Translations under genes and position numbers: made by a program | Part shown: one piece after another, positions 9,321 to 16,600 of the stretch | Numbering within the stretch: position 1 is the first letter of the stretch | Layout of the letters: each line of letters begins with the position of its first letter | Notes under the pieces: model-generated | Databases searched by the model: none | The model's input: only the letters and a program-made list of their open reading frames with translations | Told to the model about the DNA's origin: nothing | Origin: Lautropia sp. | Lineage (GTDB): Bacteria; Pseudomonadota; Gammaproteobacteria; Burkholderiales; Burkholderiaceae_E | Direction: 5' to 3' | DNA: 46,128 bases | Assembly: GCA_030532425.1 (NCBI GenBank) | Contig: JAUNLD010000017.1 | Coordinates: forward strand, 1 to 46,128

Positions 9321-10121
9321 TCAGGTGCTGGACGCCTGCCGGCGCTGCTCAGCCTGGTTGCGTCCGGCCATGCAATACAGCCCCGCCACCATCAGCGCTC
9401 CGCCCAGTGCGTTGCCGATCCAGACCGCAACCATGTTGTGGGCGAAGGCGGCCCAGCCGATGTCGGCGCCGCCCCAGATGGCGGCCGGAATCACGAACAT
9501 GTTGGCCACGACGTGCTGAAAGCCGATCAGCACGAAGCTCATCACCGGAAACCAGATGCCGAGGATCTTGCCGCTGGTGCTGTCGGCGCTGTAGCACAGC
9601 CACACGCCCATGCCCACCAGCCAGTTGCAGCCGATGCCGGAGACCAGCGCCGGCCAGAAGGCGGCATCCACCTTGGCGTGCGCGGCCGCGATGGTCTTGG
9701 GCAGGTAATCGCCTTCGGTGAGGCCCGCCACGTGGCCAAAGGCCCAGGCCACGAACAGGGCGCCGGCCAGGTTGGCCAGGGTGATGATGAAGGCATTGTG
9801 CACAAGGGCCGCCAGCGGCAGGCGTCGCCTGAACCAGGCGGCTGGCAGCACCATCATGTTGCCGGTAATCAGCTCGCCCCCGCCGATCAGGATGCAGATC
9901 AGGCCGAGCGGAAAGACGGCCGAGCCCAGGAAGTGGCCCAGCCCGGCCAGTTCACCATGAAAGGTGGCGGCAATGCGCAGATAGGCCAGGTAGCCGACCG
10001 AGATGAAGGCGCCGCCCAGAAAGCCCAGCGAAAGCTGGGTGGCCCATGGCATCCGGGCCTTGTCGACCCCCTTGGTGACGGTGTTGTCGAGGATCTGCGA
10101 GGGTGCCAGCGGGGCTGCCAT
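9321..10121 (-). CDS. Formate/nitrite transporter (FNT) family channel
   Basis: 266 residues with six or so hydrophobic helices. The FNT signature GGELITGNMM (81-90) and the second half-site GFQHVVANMFVIP (200-212), with the central channel histidine at 203, are both intact, as is GCNWLVGMGVW. The protein should pass formate, nitrite or another small monovalent anion across the inner membrane; the sequence does not tell FocA from NirC or FdhC. No nitrite reductase or formate enzyme lies nearby. Before the AbiE insertion it would have followed cca directly; the duplicated cca tail now ends about 80 bases upstream of it. Confidence 0.92.
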   Translation of the reverse strand: MAAPLAPSQILDNTVTKGVDKARMPWATQLSLGFLGGAFISVGYLAYLRIAATFHGELAGLGHFLGSAVFPLGLICILIGGGELITGNMMVLPAAWFRRRLPLAALVHNAFIITLANLAGALFVAWAFGHVAGLTEGDYLPKTIAAAHAKVDAAFWPALVSGIGCNWLVGMGVWLCYSADSTSGKILGIWFPVMSFVLIGFQHVVANMFVIPAAIWGGADIGWAAFAHNMVAVWIGNALGGALMVAGLYCMAGRNQAEQRRQASST

Positions 10122-10153
10122 GAGGCGGTCGTGAGAGAGAGGAGGATGCGCTT

Positions 10154-10159
10154 ATTGTA
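10154..10159 (-). promoter_or_regulatory. Candidate -10 box for the FNT gene
   Basis: TACAAT on the minus strand lies about 33 bases upstream of the FNT start codon, in a short AT-richer stretch between the duplicated cca end and the gene. No good -35 hexamer is visible at 16-18 bases. Confidence 0.35.
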
Positions 10160-10204
10160 AGGGGGAAGCGGTGTGTGAAGCGCTGTGGGCGGTGGCCAGA
10201 TGGT

Positions 10205-10352
10205 TCAGCGCCGTGTCAGGGTGTGGGAGATGGCCGCGTGGCGGGCGGCGTCGATGGCGTGACGGATGGCCTGGGGGTTGTGGGCGTGCTGGCCGGCGAT
10301 GGTGCCGGTGTCGACGGCCTGTGCAGCCGCCAGCGCCTGGCGGATGCGGGAG
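10205..10352 (-). repeat. Direct repeat copy 1: duplicated 3' end of cca
   Basis: This 148-base segment matches 12068-12215 in the same orientation at 145 of 148 positions. It begins exactly at the TGA stop of the cca frame (10205-10207) and extends into the last 48 codons. It ends 7 bases from the stop codon of the AbiEii gene. The two copies frame the AbiEi/AbiEii module. Confidence 0.97.
10205..10352 (-). pseudogene. Orphan 3' fragment of cca
   Basis: Read on the minus strand, the segment keeps the cca frame open from [16 protein letters not shown] through RHAAISHTLTRR to the stop. Compared with the intact gene it has one silent change and two replacements near the end (Thr to Ser, Ala to Thr). 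It has no start codon, so it is a non-functional tail, most simply the original end of cca displaced by insertion of the AbiE module. Confidence 0.85.
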
Positions 10353-10359
10353 GATTCGC

Positions 10360-11376
10360 TCAGACGGGCGTATTGAGTTGTTGTTCCAGCTGTGTGAGCG
10401 TGGTGATGATGTCGTCAAAGGGCAGGGTGGTGCCGTAAAACATGTGGGCGTCCAGCATGGCCTGGTAGTCGGCGCGTAAGGCCGTCAGCAGTGTGTCGCC
10501 CGGAATCAGGCGAAACTGGCCAGACAGGCAGTGCTGGTAATGGGTGTTGGCGCTGCGATAGAAGGTTTCCTTGATGCTGAGCACGTCATGCAGCAGCTGC
10601 CGGTTGGCCAGTGCTTGCTGGCCAATGGGATGTCGGGTGAGGCGGGCAAGATCGTACCAGTGGCGGGAGAGGCGATCGGCACCAGCGCGCAGGGCTGGCC
10701 GGTGGCATTCAACATGAATCAGCGTCGCTTTTTCCCAGAAGGTGCGTAGAGGAGAGAGCACGCAAACCTGGGCTGAAGGGAGGCTCAGTTGAGGGACAAG
10801 TGGGCTGATGTCAGGCTCGATGGTGATGAGGTCTTGTGGCAGGGTGGCGTTGCGGCCGCCAAATTCGATGAGAATGCTGCTGTGCAGGTAAGGGCTGGGC
10901 TGATCGACGGCACTGGGGTAATGGACCCGGAGTTTTTCTGCATCGTCGCTGAGCTCCAGCGTGACATCGGTGGCGGGCAGGTTCTTGCCGAGCGCGGTAT
11001 GCAGCGCGGGGAGCAGTTCGTCGCGGATGTGCGGGATCAGTGCTGCGCGAATCTGCCCGGACAGCTTCTTGCGTTGTGTGTTGGAAAGGGAGGCGAGGTC
11101 AGGCTCATGATCGAGCAGGCTGCGGTAGTCGATGGTGATGTCGATGTCTTCCGAGAAGCGTTCGATTGCCTGATGAACCTTGGACAGGGAGGTTCCGCCC
11201 TTGAAGGCCATGGGTTTGCGGTTGGGCAGCGCAAAGAGGGTCTGAAGTACCTGGCATAACCAGATGTCCTTTTCGAGGATCTGGGCACGCCGCCCAAGGT
11301 GGGTGGCCATGGCGTGCAGCACTTCTGCCTGTTCGGTGGGCGTGAGTGAGAACCAGGGTGGACGGGTCTCAGGCAT
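10360..11376 (-). CDS. AbiEii/AbiGii-family nucleotidyltransferase toxin
   Basis: 338 residues of the AbiEii (DUF1814-type) nucleotidyltransferase family. Motif I is KGGTSLSK (59-66) followed by FSEDIDI (74-80), the G-S/T plus D-x-D pair of the polymerase-beta fold; later motifs are FWEKATLIH (Lys216) and RHWYDLARL (239-246). Family members are toxins that use NTPs, and the mycobacterial MenT relatives add nucleotides to the 3' acceptor end of tRNA; whether this one does so is inference. The gene overlaps the antitoxin gene by 8 bases, implying translational coupling. Base composition is visibly less GC-rich than its neighbours, consistent with transfer. All core motifs are intact, so the toxin looks functional. 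Confidence 0.9.
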   Translation of the reverse strand: MPETRPPWFSLTPTEQAEVLHAMATHLGRRAQILEKDIWLCQVLQTLFALPNRKPMAFKGGTSLSKVHQAIERFSEDIDITIDYRSLLDHEPDLASLSNTQRKKLSGQIRAALIPHIRDELLPALHTALGKNLPATDVTLELSDDAEKLRVHYPSAVDQPSPYLHSSILIEFGGRNATLPQDLITIEPDISPLVPQLSLPSAQVCVLSPLRTFWEKATLIHVECHRPALRAGADRLSRHWYDLARLTRHPIGQQALANRQLLHDVLSIKETFYRSANTHYQHCLSGQFRLIPGDTLLTALRADYQAMLDAHMFYGTTLPFDDIITTLTQLEQQLNTPV

Positions 11377-11992
11377 GGGTGGGCAGGTGTTTTTCGTAGG
11401 CTGCCAGCGCCTGGGCCATCCAGCTGGGCATCAGGTGCTGGGCCTGGCGCAGGGCATCGAATTCGGTGCTGGAGAGCGTGTGGGCCAGATGGCGGAAAGT
11501 GTCGGCCGTGACATGCTGGCGACCCAGATACCACAGGGCCGAAAGCGCCTGACCCGCGGGGCGGCCGGCCAGTACCAGCTTGCGTGGCGCCGCGTGTTGC
11601 AGCCGGATGACGAGCTTGCCCAGCCGGATCTGGTGAGGGGAGCCACTGGTCTGGAAGATGGCATGCGCTGGAACCTGGGTACTGAGGCCCAGTCGATGGG
11701 CGGCTTCGGCTCCGTGGATGTCGATGCGTGCGCCTTCTGCCTGGGCAATGGCGTGGGCGATCTGCTCGGCAGAAGGCAGAACCTTGATGCCGAAGCGGTT
11801 GGTGTGTGGCACGGCGTAGAGACCGTGGGCAATCCGGTCGATATGACCGGCCTGCTTGAGCCTCATCAGCGCCTGGTCGATGGCAGCACGTGAGCCCAGT
11901 CCGGTGAAACGTGACGGACAGAAGGGTTGCCCAGGCGGCAGCAGGGCGAGCTGGGCGCGGATGGCTTGGGTGGTGTTGGCGTTGGCAGGCAT
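11369..11992 (-). CDS. AbiEi-type antitoxin / autorepressor (DUF6088-like)
   Basis: 207 residues, first gene of the pair. The N-terminal 65 residues look like a winged helix (FCPSRFTGLGSRAAIDQALMR... then AGHIDRIAHGLYAVP); the Gly-x-Tyr-x-x-Pro wing is typical of AbiEi and DUF6088 antitoxins. The C-terminal part contains the usual antitoxin segment with LVLAGRPAGQALSALWYLG. In this family the antitoxin represses its own operon by binding inverted repeats and neutralises the toxin without a stable complex (type IV). A perfect palindrome directly touches the start codon, which fits such autoregulation. No Shine-Dalgarno sequence can lie outside that palindrome, so the mRNA may be leaderless or nearly so. 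Confidence 0.85.
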   Translation of the reverse strand: MPANANTTQAIRAQLALLPPGQPFCPSRFTGLGSRAAIDQALMRLKQAGHIDRIAHGLYAVPHTNRFGIKVLPSAEQIAHAIAQAEGARIDIHGAEAAHRLGLSTQVPAHAIFQTSGSPHQIRLGKLVIRLQHAAPRKLVLAGRPAGQALSALWYLGRQHVTADTFRHLAHTLSSTEFDALRQAQHLMPSWMAQALAAYEKHLPTHA

Positions 11993-12025
11993 GATGTCAG
12001 ATATTTTATGTAAATATCTGACATC
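11993..12025 (-). promoter_or_regulatory. Palindromic operator/promoter of the AbiE operon
   Basis: GATGTCAGATATTT (11993-12006) and AAATATCTGACATC (12012-12025) form perfect 14-bp arms around a 5-base centre. The AT-rich centre includes TAAAAT on the minus strand, a good -10 candidate, and the palindrome ends at the base before the AbiEi ATG. A repressor bound here would cover both promoter and start codon. The -35 region is weak. Confidence 0.85.
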
Positions 12026-12067
12026 AGTGTAGTGCCGGGCTGATGACCGGACAGCGATCAGCTGGGC

Positions 12068-12215
12068 TCAGCGCCGTGTCAGGGCGTGGGTGATGGCCGC
12101 GTGGCGGGCGGCGTCGATGGCGTGACGGATGGCCTGGGGGTTGTGGGCGTGCTGGCCGGCGATGGTGCCGGTGTCGACGGCCTGCGCAGCCGCCAGCGCC
12201 TGGCGGATGCGGGAG
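12068..12215 (-). repeat. Direct repeat copy 2: 3' end of the intact cca gene
   Basis: This is the partner of 10205-10352, at an offset of exactly 1863 bases, with 3 mismatches. It forms the last 48 codons plus stop of the full cca gene. The 1715 bases between the copies hold only the AbiE promoter and two genes; no integrase or transposase is present. Confidence 0.97.
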
Positions 12216-13405
12216 AGGGTTTCATCGAGGCGGGTCTGGATGTTGTCGGGGCTGGTGTGGCTGGTGCGATCGGTGGGGGACGCGCCCGTGCCGATGCCGG
12301 CCAGGCGCCGTGCGGCCAGCAGCAGCTGTTCCAGCCGCTCGGGGCGGCGCCAGGCATCGTGGCGGTTGAAGAGCGCCAGCAGCGTGTCGGGTTGCAGGCG
12401 CTCGGGGGCGCTCAGCCACCGCCGGGCTGTCGTGGGCACGGGGCCGGGCATTTCGCTGGCCAGGCGGCGGGCGGCATCGAGGCAGTCGTTGGGCGCACGC
12501 AGGCGGCGGGCCAGCTGTTCGACGCGGGCGGCGGCTGGCTGGGGGGCGGTGTCAGGCGCAGGGCTGGGCCCGTCGTCGACGGCGCCGGCCAGCAGGATGG
12601 CAAAGCGGACAGGCAGTGGATCGTGCGCGGCGGCGCTGGCATCCAGTGCGGCCAGCCAGGCGGGGTGGCGGGCCACAGGTGAGAGCGGTGGCAGCAGGAT
12701 GGCCAGGGCGTGGCTGTCGTCCAGCACCTCCAGCATGCGCGAGGGCCGCTGGCTCATCAGCCCGCGCGAGATTTCCTGCCAGACGCGCTCGGCCACCAGG
12801 GCATCGACTTCGCCGGCGGCGCTCATCGCGCGCATCAGGGCCAGGGTTTCGTCAGCCACCGAAAAATCGGCAAAGCGCGCGGCAAAACGGGCCAGCCGCA
12901 GGATGCGCACCGGGTCCTCGCGGAAGGCGGGGCTGACGTGGCGGAAGATTCTTGCGCGCAGGTCGGGCAGGCCGCCAAAGGGATCGATGAGGCCGGGCAG
13001 CGGTGCGGTGGGCGCAGAACGTGTGGGTGATGACGTGGTGGATGCCGGTGCGGCCGTGGCAGGCGTGGCGCTCGCGCCAGCGGCCGGCACGGCCATTGCG
13101 TTGATGGTCAGGTCGCGGCGCAGCAGGTCGTCTTCCAGTGTCACATCCGGTGCAAAGTGCACGGCAAAGCCCTTGTAGCCGGGGCCGGTCTTGCGCTCGG
13201 TGCGCGCCAGCGCATATTCCTCGTGGGTGCGTGGGTGCAGGAACACCGGAAAATCCTTGCCCACCGGCTTGAAGCCCAGCGCGATCATCTGCCCGGGGGT
13301 GGCACCCACCACCACCCAGTCGTGGTCGCCGGCGGGCAGGCCCATCAGTTCATCGCGGACGGAACCGCCGACGCGAAAGCACTGCAAGGAAGAAACGGTC
13401 GTCAT
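12068..13405 (-). CDS. cca: CCA-adding enzyme (tRNA nucleotidyltransferase)
   Basis: Class II CCA-adding enzyme that builds the CCA 3' end of tRNA from CTP and ATP. The head domain has GGSVRD (13-18), the catalytic DHD (27-29, E. coli DRD), [19 protein letters not shown] and RRDLTINAM (96-104), then [18 protein letters not shown] and ERVWQE. Two oddities: a Thr/Ala/Ser/Pro-rich insert of about 30 residues (107-137) inside the NTase domain, and loss of the HD phosphohydrolase motif, since the expected CHDLGKG region reads LLAGAVDDG. The ATG at 13405 gives 445 residues; a TTG at 13423 is an alternative. The 3' 148 bases are duplicated beyond the AbiE genes downstream. Confidence 0.93.
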   Translation of the reverse strand: MTTVSSLQCFRVGGSVRDELMGLPAGDHDWVVVGATPGQMIALGFKPVGKDFPVFLHPRTHEEYALARTERKTGPGYKGFAVHFAPDVTLEDDLLRRDLTINAMAVPAAGASATPATAAPASTTSSPTRSAPTAPLPGLIDPFGGLPDLRARIFRHVSPAFREDPVRILRLARFAARFADFSVADETLALMRAMSAAGEVDALVAERVWQEISRGLMSQRPSRMLEVLDDSHALAILLPPLSPVARHPAWLAALDASAAAHDPLPVRFAILLAGAVDDGPSPAPDTAPQPAAARVEQLARRLRAPNDCLDAARRLASEMPGPVPTTARRWLSAPERLQPDTLLALFNRHDAWRRPERLEQLLLAARRLAGIGTGASPTDRTSHTSPDNIQTRLDETLSRIRQALAAAQAVDTGTIAGQHAHNPQAIRHAIDAARHAAITHALTRR

Positions 13406-13438
13406 CAGGAGCGCACCCGACAAAAGTCCTGTCAGGTG

Positions 13439-13606
13439 TCAATGATCGCACCGGCCTGCCTGAATGGAAAAGCGGCAGGGATCAGGATCCCCCTTGTTGC
13501 ATTCGGCGAGGCGTTCACGCGGCAAATCGTCGAATTCTGCTTGGGTGTATGCGATGAGCAGCCAGAGGGTGTCGTCTTGAACGTTGAAATGGATGACGCT
13601 GGGCGC
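13439..13606 (-). pseudogene. Remnant of a RelE/ParE-like toxin (C-terminal fragment)
   Basis: Starting right after the lytic transglycosylase stop and in the same frame, an open stretch reads VIHFNVQDDTLWLLIAYTQA and then EFDDLPRERLAECN, ending in TGA at 13439. The pattern of an aromatic/acidic strand, LWLL-x-AYT and E-x-DDL resembles the C-terminal half of RelE/HigB toxins (for example IYLLLIYAKNEQDDL). There is no start codon and the N-terminal half is absent, so it is a decayed fragment. The stretch is less GC-rich than its neighbours. The assignment is by pattern only. Confidence 0.45.
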
Positions 13607-16006
13607 TTAGGGCAGGGCCGCCACATCCACCGGCTGTTTGGGGGTGATGGTGGCCAGCCATTGCTTGAGCGACTGCGGCTGGCCGGTGAACAGGCCGGCG
13701 TAATCGACGGTGTTGGAGAGCACGGCCTTCACGTAATGGCGGGTTTCGGCAAAGGGGATGATCTCGGCAAAGATCGCGCCCTCGACGGGGCGGGTGAGGC
13801 GTGCACGCCAGGCATGGGCGCGGCGTGGTCCGGCGTTGTAGCCGGCGCTGGCCAGGACCGGCGAGCCGTCCAGGTCATCCAGGGCGCGCTTGAGGTAATA
13901 GCTGCCAAAGTTCAGGTTGGTGTCCAGATCGTTGAGCTGGCCTGGCTGGTAATGGCTGTACCCCATCTGCCGCGCCACCCATTTGGCGGTGGCGGGCATC
14001 AGCTGCATCAGGCCGCTGGCGCCCACGTGCGAGCGCGCCTGCAGGATGAAGCGTGATTCCTGCCGGATCAGGCCGTAGACCCAGGCCGGGTCGATCTGCT
14101 GCTGGTGGGTGATGCTGAGCAGCTGTTCGGCAAAGGGCGTGGGAAAGCGGATCTGGTAATTGGCCGGCTCTCCGGCCGGGATGCGTTCCTCGGCGTTGAT
14201 GGCACGATCGAGCAGGCCGTGGCGGTTGGCCCAGACGGCGGCAGCCCGCAGGTGGGCGGTGTCCAGGCCACGCATCTGGTAGTTCCATTCGCGGTTGGCC
14301 TCGCTGCGCAGGCCCAGGGCATAAAAGGCCATCGCCTGGCGGATGCCGGGCCGGGCATCGATGGCGTCGACCAGCGATTCGGCGGGTGCCTTGGGCGTGG
14401 CCGGCAGGGTCAGCGGTTTGCCCAGTTCCTCGCGCGCCAGCTTGCCGTAGTAATCATGCCGTCTGGCCAGGCTTTCGTAGGAACGGCGGGCGGTGGCGGT
14501 GTGGCCCAGGGCCGCGCGGGCGCGGGCGTGCCAGTAGGTCCAGGTGGGGGTGTTGCGCAGTTCGGGCTGCATCTTGCGCAGCACGCGCTCCAGCAGCGCC
14601 CAGTCCTGCGCGGCCAGCGCGGCGCGCGCCTGCCAGACGCGGGTGCTGTCGCTGATGGTGGCCGGCAAGGCCTGCCGGGTCCAGGTCAGCGTGGCGGGGT
14701 CGAGCCGCTGCGCACCTTGTGCGGCAATCTGTGACCACAGGAAATGGCGATCAGCGCTGCTGAAGCGCAGTGTCTTGCTGGTTTGCAGCTGCTGCGCTGC
14801 CCTGGCCGGATCGAGACGGGCCAGGCGGGCGATGGCGATACGCGCCAGTGTGGCCGAGCCGGGCTTGCGCAGCGCGTGTGCCGGCTTGTTCAGCGCCTGT
14901 TCCAGGGCCTTGGGGCTGGGTGGTTTGGGCAGAAGCGCCACGGCCTGACGGATGTCGGCCGGCGAATTGATCTCCAGTGCCAGGTCGAGACGGCGGCGCA
15001 GTTGCTGTGGGCTGAGCAGTTTGCGATCGGCCATCACCTGCAGCAGCGTGGTGCAGGGGCCGTTCAGGCGCTCGGGTTGCAGCAGCAGGCCGCTGGCGGT
15101 TTTCAGCACCCTGGTGGGGGGGCGCTTGCCTTCGGGGCTTTTGGCCAGGGCCGAGAGCGAGGCCAGGCAATAAGGTGCCCGTTCGTCTTGCAGCACCCAC
15201 TGTGGAAACAGCGTGTCGATGCTGCGCCAGTCCTGTCGGCGGCCTGCTGCCAGCATCCAGTCGCGGCGCAGCAGATCGGCCGTGAGGGTGTGAGGCTGAC
15301 GGGCGATGTAGCGGCGGGCGTCGGCGGTGGCGGCCTGGTAATCGGCATCGCTGGCGCCGGGCTGTTGCAGGCGCAGACGCAATTGCCAGTAATCAAGATA
15401 ACCGGACAGCACATGGCCGCGTGGCACCAGCCCGGCACTGGCCTGGAAAGCGGCCAGGTTGTTGTCGGCAAAGGCCTTGCGGGCCGCCAGGATGGCCAGG
15501 TCGGTCGGGTCGGTGGTGGGGGGCGCGGTGTAGACGATGGCGGGTTTCAGCCGCGCCAGCGTGCTGCTGATCCCGGGAAGCAGGGGGGCGGCTTCGGTGG
15601 CGCTGAGGGGCGGTGCCGGTGGGCGGTTGCCCAGGGTCTGGGGCAGGGCCTCATCCGCCAGTACGGCGGCGTTCTCTTCCGGGCTGGGGGTGTTGACGGC
15701 CGTGGTGGCGTGGCCCGCCGGCAGGTTGGCCGTGGCCGGCTGCTCGGCGCCCGCGGGCACGCCCTGGTTGCTGGCCAGCCGGGGGCCGGATGGTTGGGGC
15801 GGGGTGAGGGGAGCGGGCCGCGCATCAGGCTGTGCGTGGTGTGCGCCAACAGCCGGCGTCCGGGAGGCAGACGGTGCGGTCGCGGCCGGGGTGGCCTGTG
15901 CGGCACCTTGCCATCCTGCCAGTGCGGACAGCAGTGCCAGCGCGCCGGCCCTCAGCAGGCGGGCAGGAGGCCGCGCGGGCGTTGGCAGTGTGTTTAGAAT
16001 CGGCAT
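13607..16006 (-). CDS. slt: Soluble lytic murein transglycosylase (Slt-type, GH23)
   Basis: 799 residues with a signal peptide at the N-terminus (RLLRAGALALLSALAGW, likely cleaved near AAQA-TPA), a Pro/Ala-rich linker up to about residue 150, a long helical superhelix domain and a C-terminal SLT domain. The catalytic Glu is in LIRQESRF near residue 650, followed by SHVGASGLMQLMPATA and SAGYNAGP, the three standard GH23 motifs. The enzyme cleaves peptidoglycan glycan strands to 1,6-anhydro-muropeptides in the periplasm. The ATG at 16006 was preferred to one 60 bases upstream because it starts the signal peptide directly. It begins at the base next to the divergent 5-FCL start, so each promoter must lie within the other gene. 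Confidence 0.92.
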   Translation of the reverse strand: MPILNTLPTPARPPARLLRAGALALLSALAGWQGAAQATPAATAPSASRTPAVGAHHAQPDARPAPLTPPQPSGPRLASNQGVPAGAEQPATANLPAGHATTAVNTPSPEENAAVLADEALPQTLGNRPPAPPLSATEAAPLLPGISSTLARLKPAIVYTAPPTTDPTDLAILAARKAFADNNLAAFQASAGLVPRGHVLSGYLDYWQLRLRLQQPGASDADYQAATADARRYIARQPHTLTADLLRRDWMLAAGRRQDWRSIDTLFPQWVLQDERAPYCLASLSALAKSPEGKRPPTRVLKTASGLLLQPERLNGPCTTLLQVMADRKLLSPQQLRRRLDLALEINSPADIRQAVALLPKPPSPKALEQALNKPAHALRKPGSATLARIAIARLARLDPARAAQQLQTSKTLRFSSADRHFLWSQIAAQGAQRLDPATLTWTRQALPATISDSTRVWQARAALAAQDWALLERVLRKMQPELRNTPTWTYWHARARAALGHTATARRSYESLARRHDYYGKLAREELGKPLTLPATPKAPAESLVDAIDARPGIRQAMAFYALGLRSEANREWNYQMRGLDTAHLRAAAVWANRHGLLDRAINAEERIPAGEPANYQIRFPTPFAEQLLSITHQQQIDPAWVYGLIRQESRFILQARSHVGASGLMQLMPATAKWVARQMGYSHYQPGQLNDLDTNLNFGSYYLKRALDDLDGSPVLASAGYNAGPRRAHAWRARLTRPVEGAIFAEIIPFAETRHYVKAVLSNTVDYAGLFTGQPQSLKQWLATITPKQPVDVAALP

Positions 16007-16600
16007 GTGAACAATCCAGATCAATCCAGCATAGCACGCACGGCGCTGCGCAAGCAGTTGCTGCAACAGCGTGTCGACATCCCGCCAACGCAGCGTGCAG
16101 ATTTCGACGCCCTAATCTGCCAGCATTTGCTCGACGGCGATCTTTTGGGAAGCGCGGTGAATATCGGTGTTTATTCGCCGATTCGTGCGGAACCGGACCT
16201 GTCTGCCTGTTATGCGGTTTGGCGGGCGCAGGGGCGGCGGCTGTCGTTGCCGGTGGTCGACAAAACCACCGGGCAGCTGCATTTTCGGGCATGGGATGCC
16301 GATACGCCGTTGCAGGTGGCGGATTTTGGCGTGGCGGTTCCGCCCGCCGATGCCGGGCTGCTGGAGCCCGATGTGCTGCTGTTGCCGTGTGTGGGCTTCA
16401 ACGTGGTGCAGGGGCGCCCCTACCGCCTGGGCTATGGGGGCGGTTTTTATGACCGGACACTGGCGGCCCGGCCCTGTCGCACGATCGGTGTGGCCTACGA
16501 TTACGCGATGGCGTCTTCGTGGATGCCTGACAGTTGGGACATGCCGTTGTCGGCACTGGTCAGGCCGTCGGGCTGCATGGTGGCCATCGCCTCGCCCTGA
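16007..16600 (+). CDS. 5-formyltetrahydrofolate cyclo-ligase
   Basis: 197 residues of the MTHFS/YgfA family, which converts 5-formyl-THF to 5,10-methenyl-THF with ATP. The signature YRLGYGGGFYDR (139-150) is intact; the N-terminal ALRKQLLQQR is the usual substrate/ATP helix and VNIGVYSPIRAEPDL matches the family. It starts with GTG, immediately adjacent to the ATG of the divergent lytic transglycosylase gene, and its 3' end overlaps the convergent EAL gene by 100 bases. The folate role fits with metF a few kb away, but they are not in one operon. Confidence 0.9.
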   Translation: MNNPDQSSIARTALRKQLLQQRVDIPPTQRADFDALICQHLLDGDLLGSAVNIGVYSPIRAEPDLSACYAVWRAQGRRLSLPVVDKTTGQLHFRAWDADTPLQVADFGVAVPPADAGLLEPDVLLLPCVGFNVVQGRPYRLGYGGGFYDRTLAARPCRTIGVAYDYAMASSWMPDSWDMPLSALVRPSGCMVAIASP

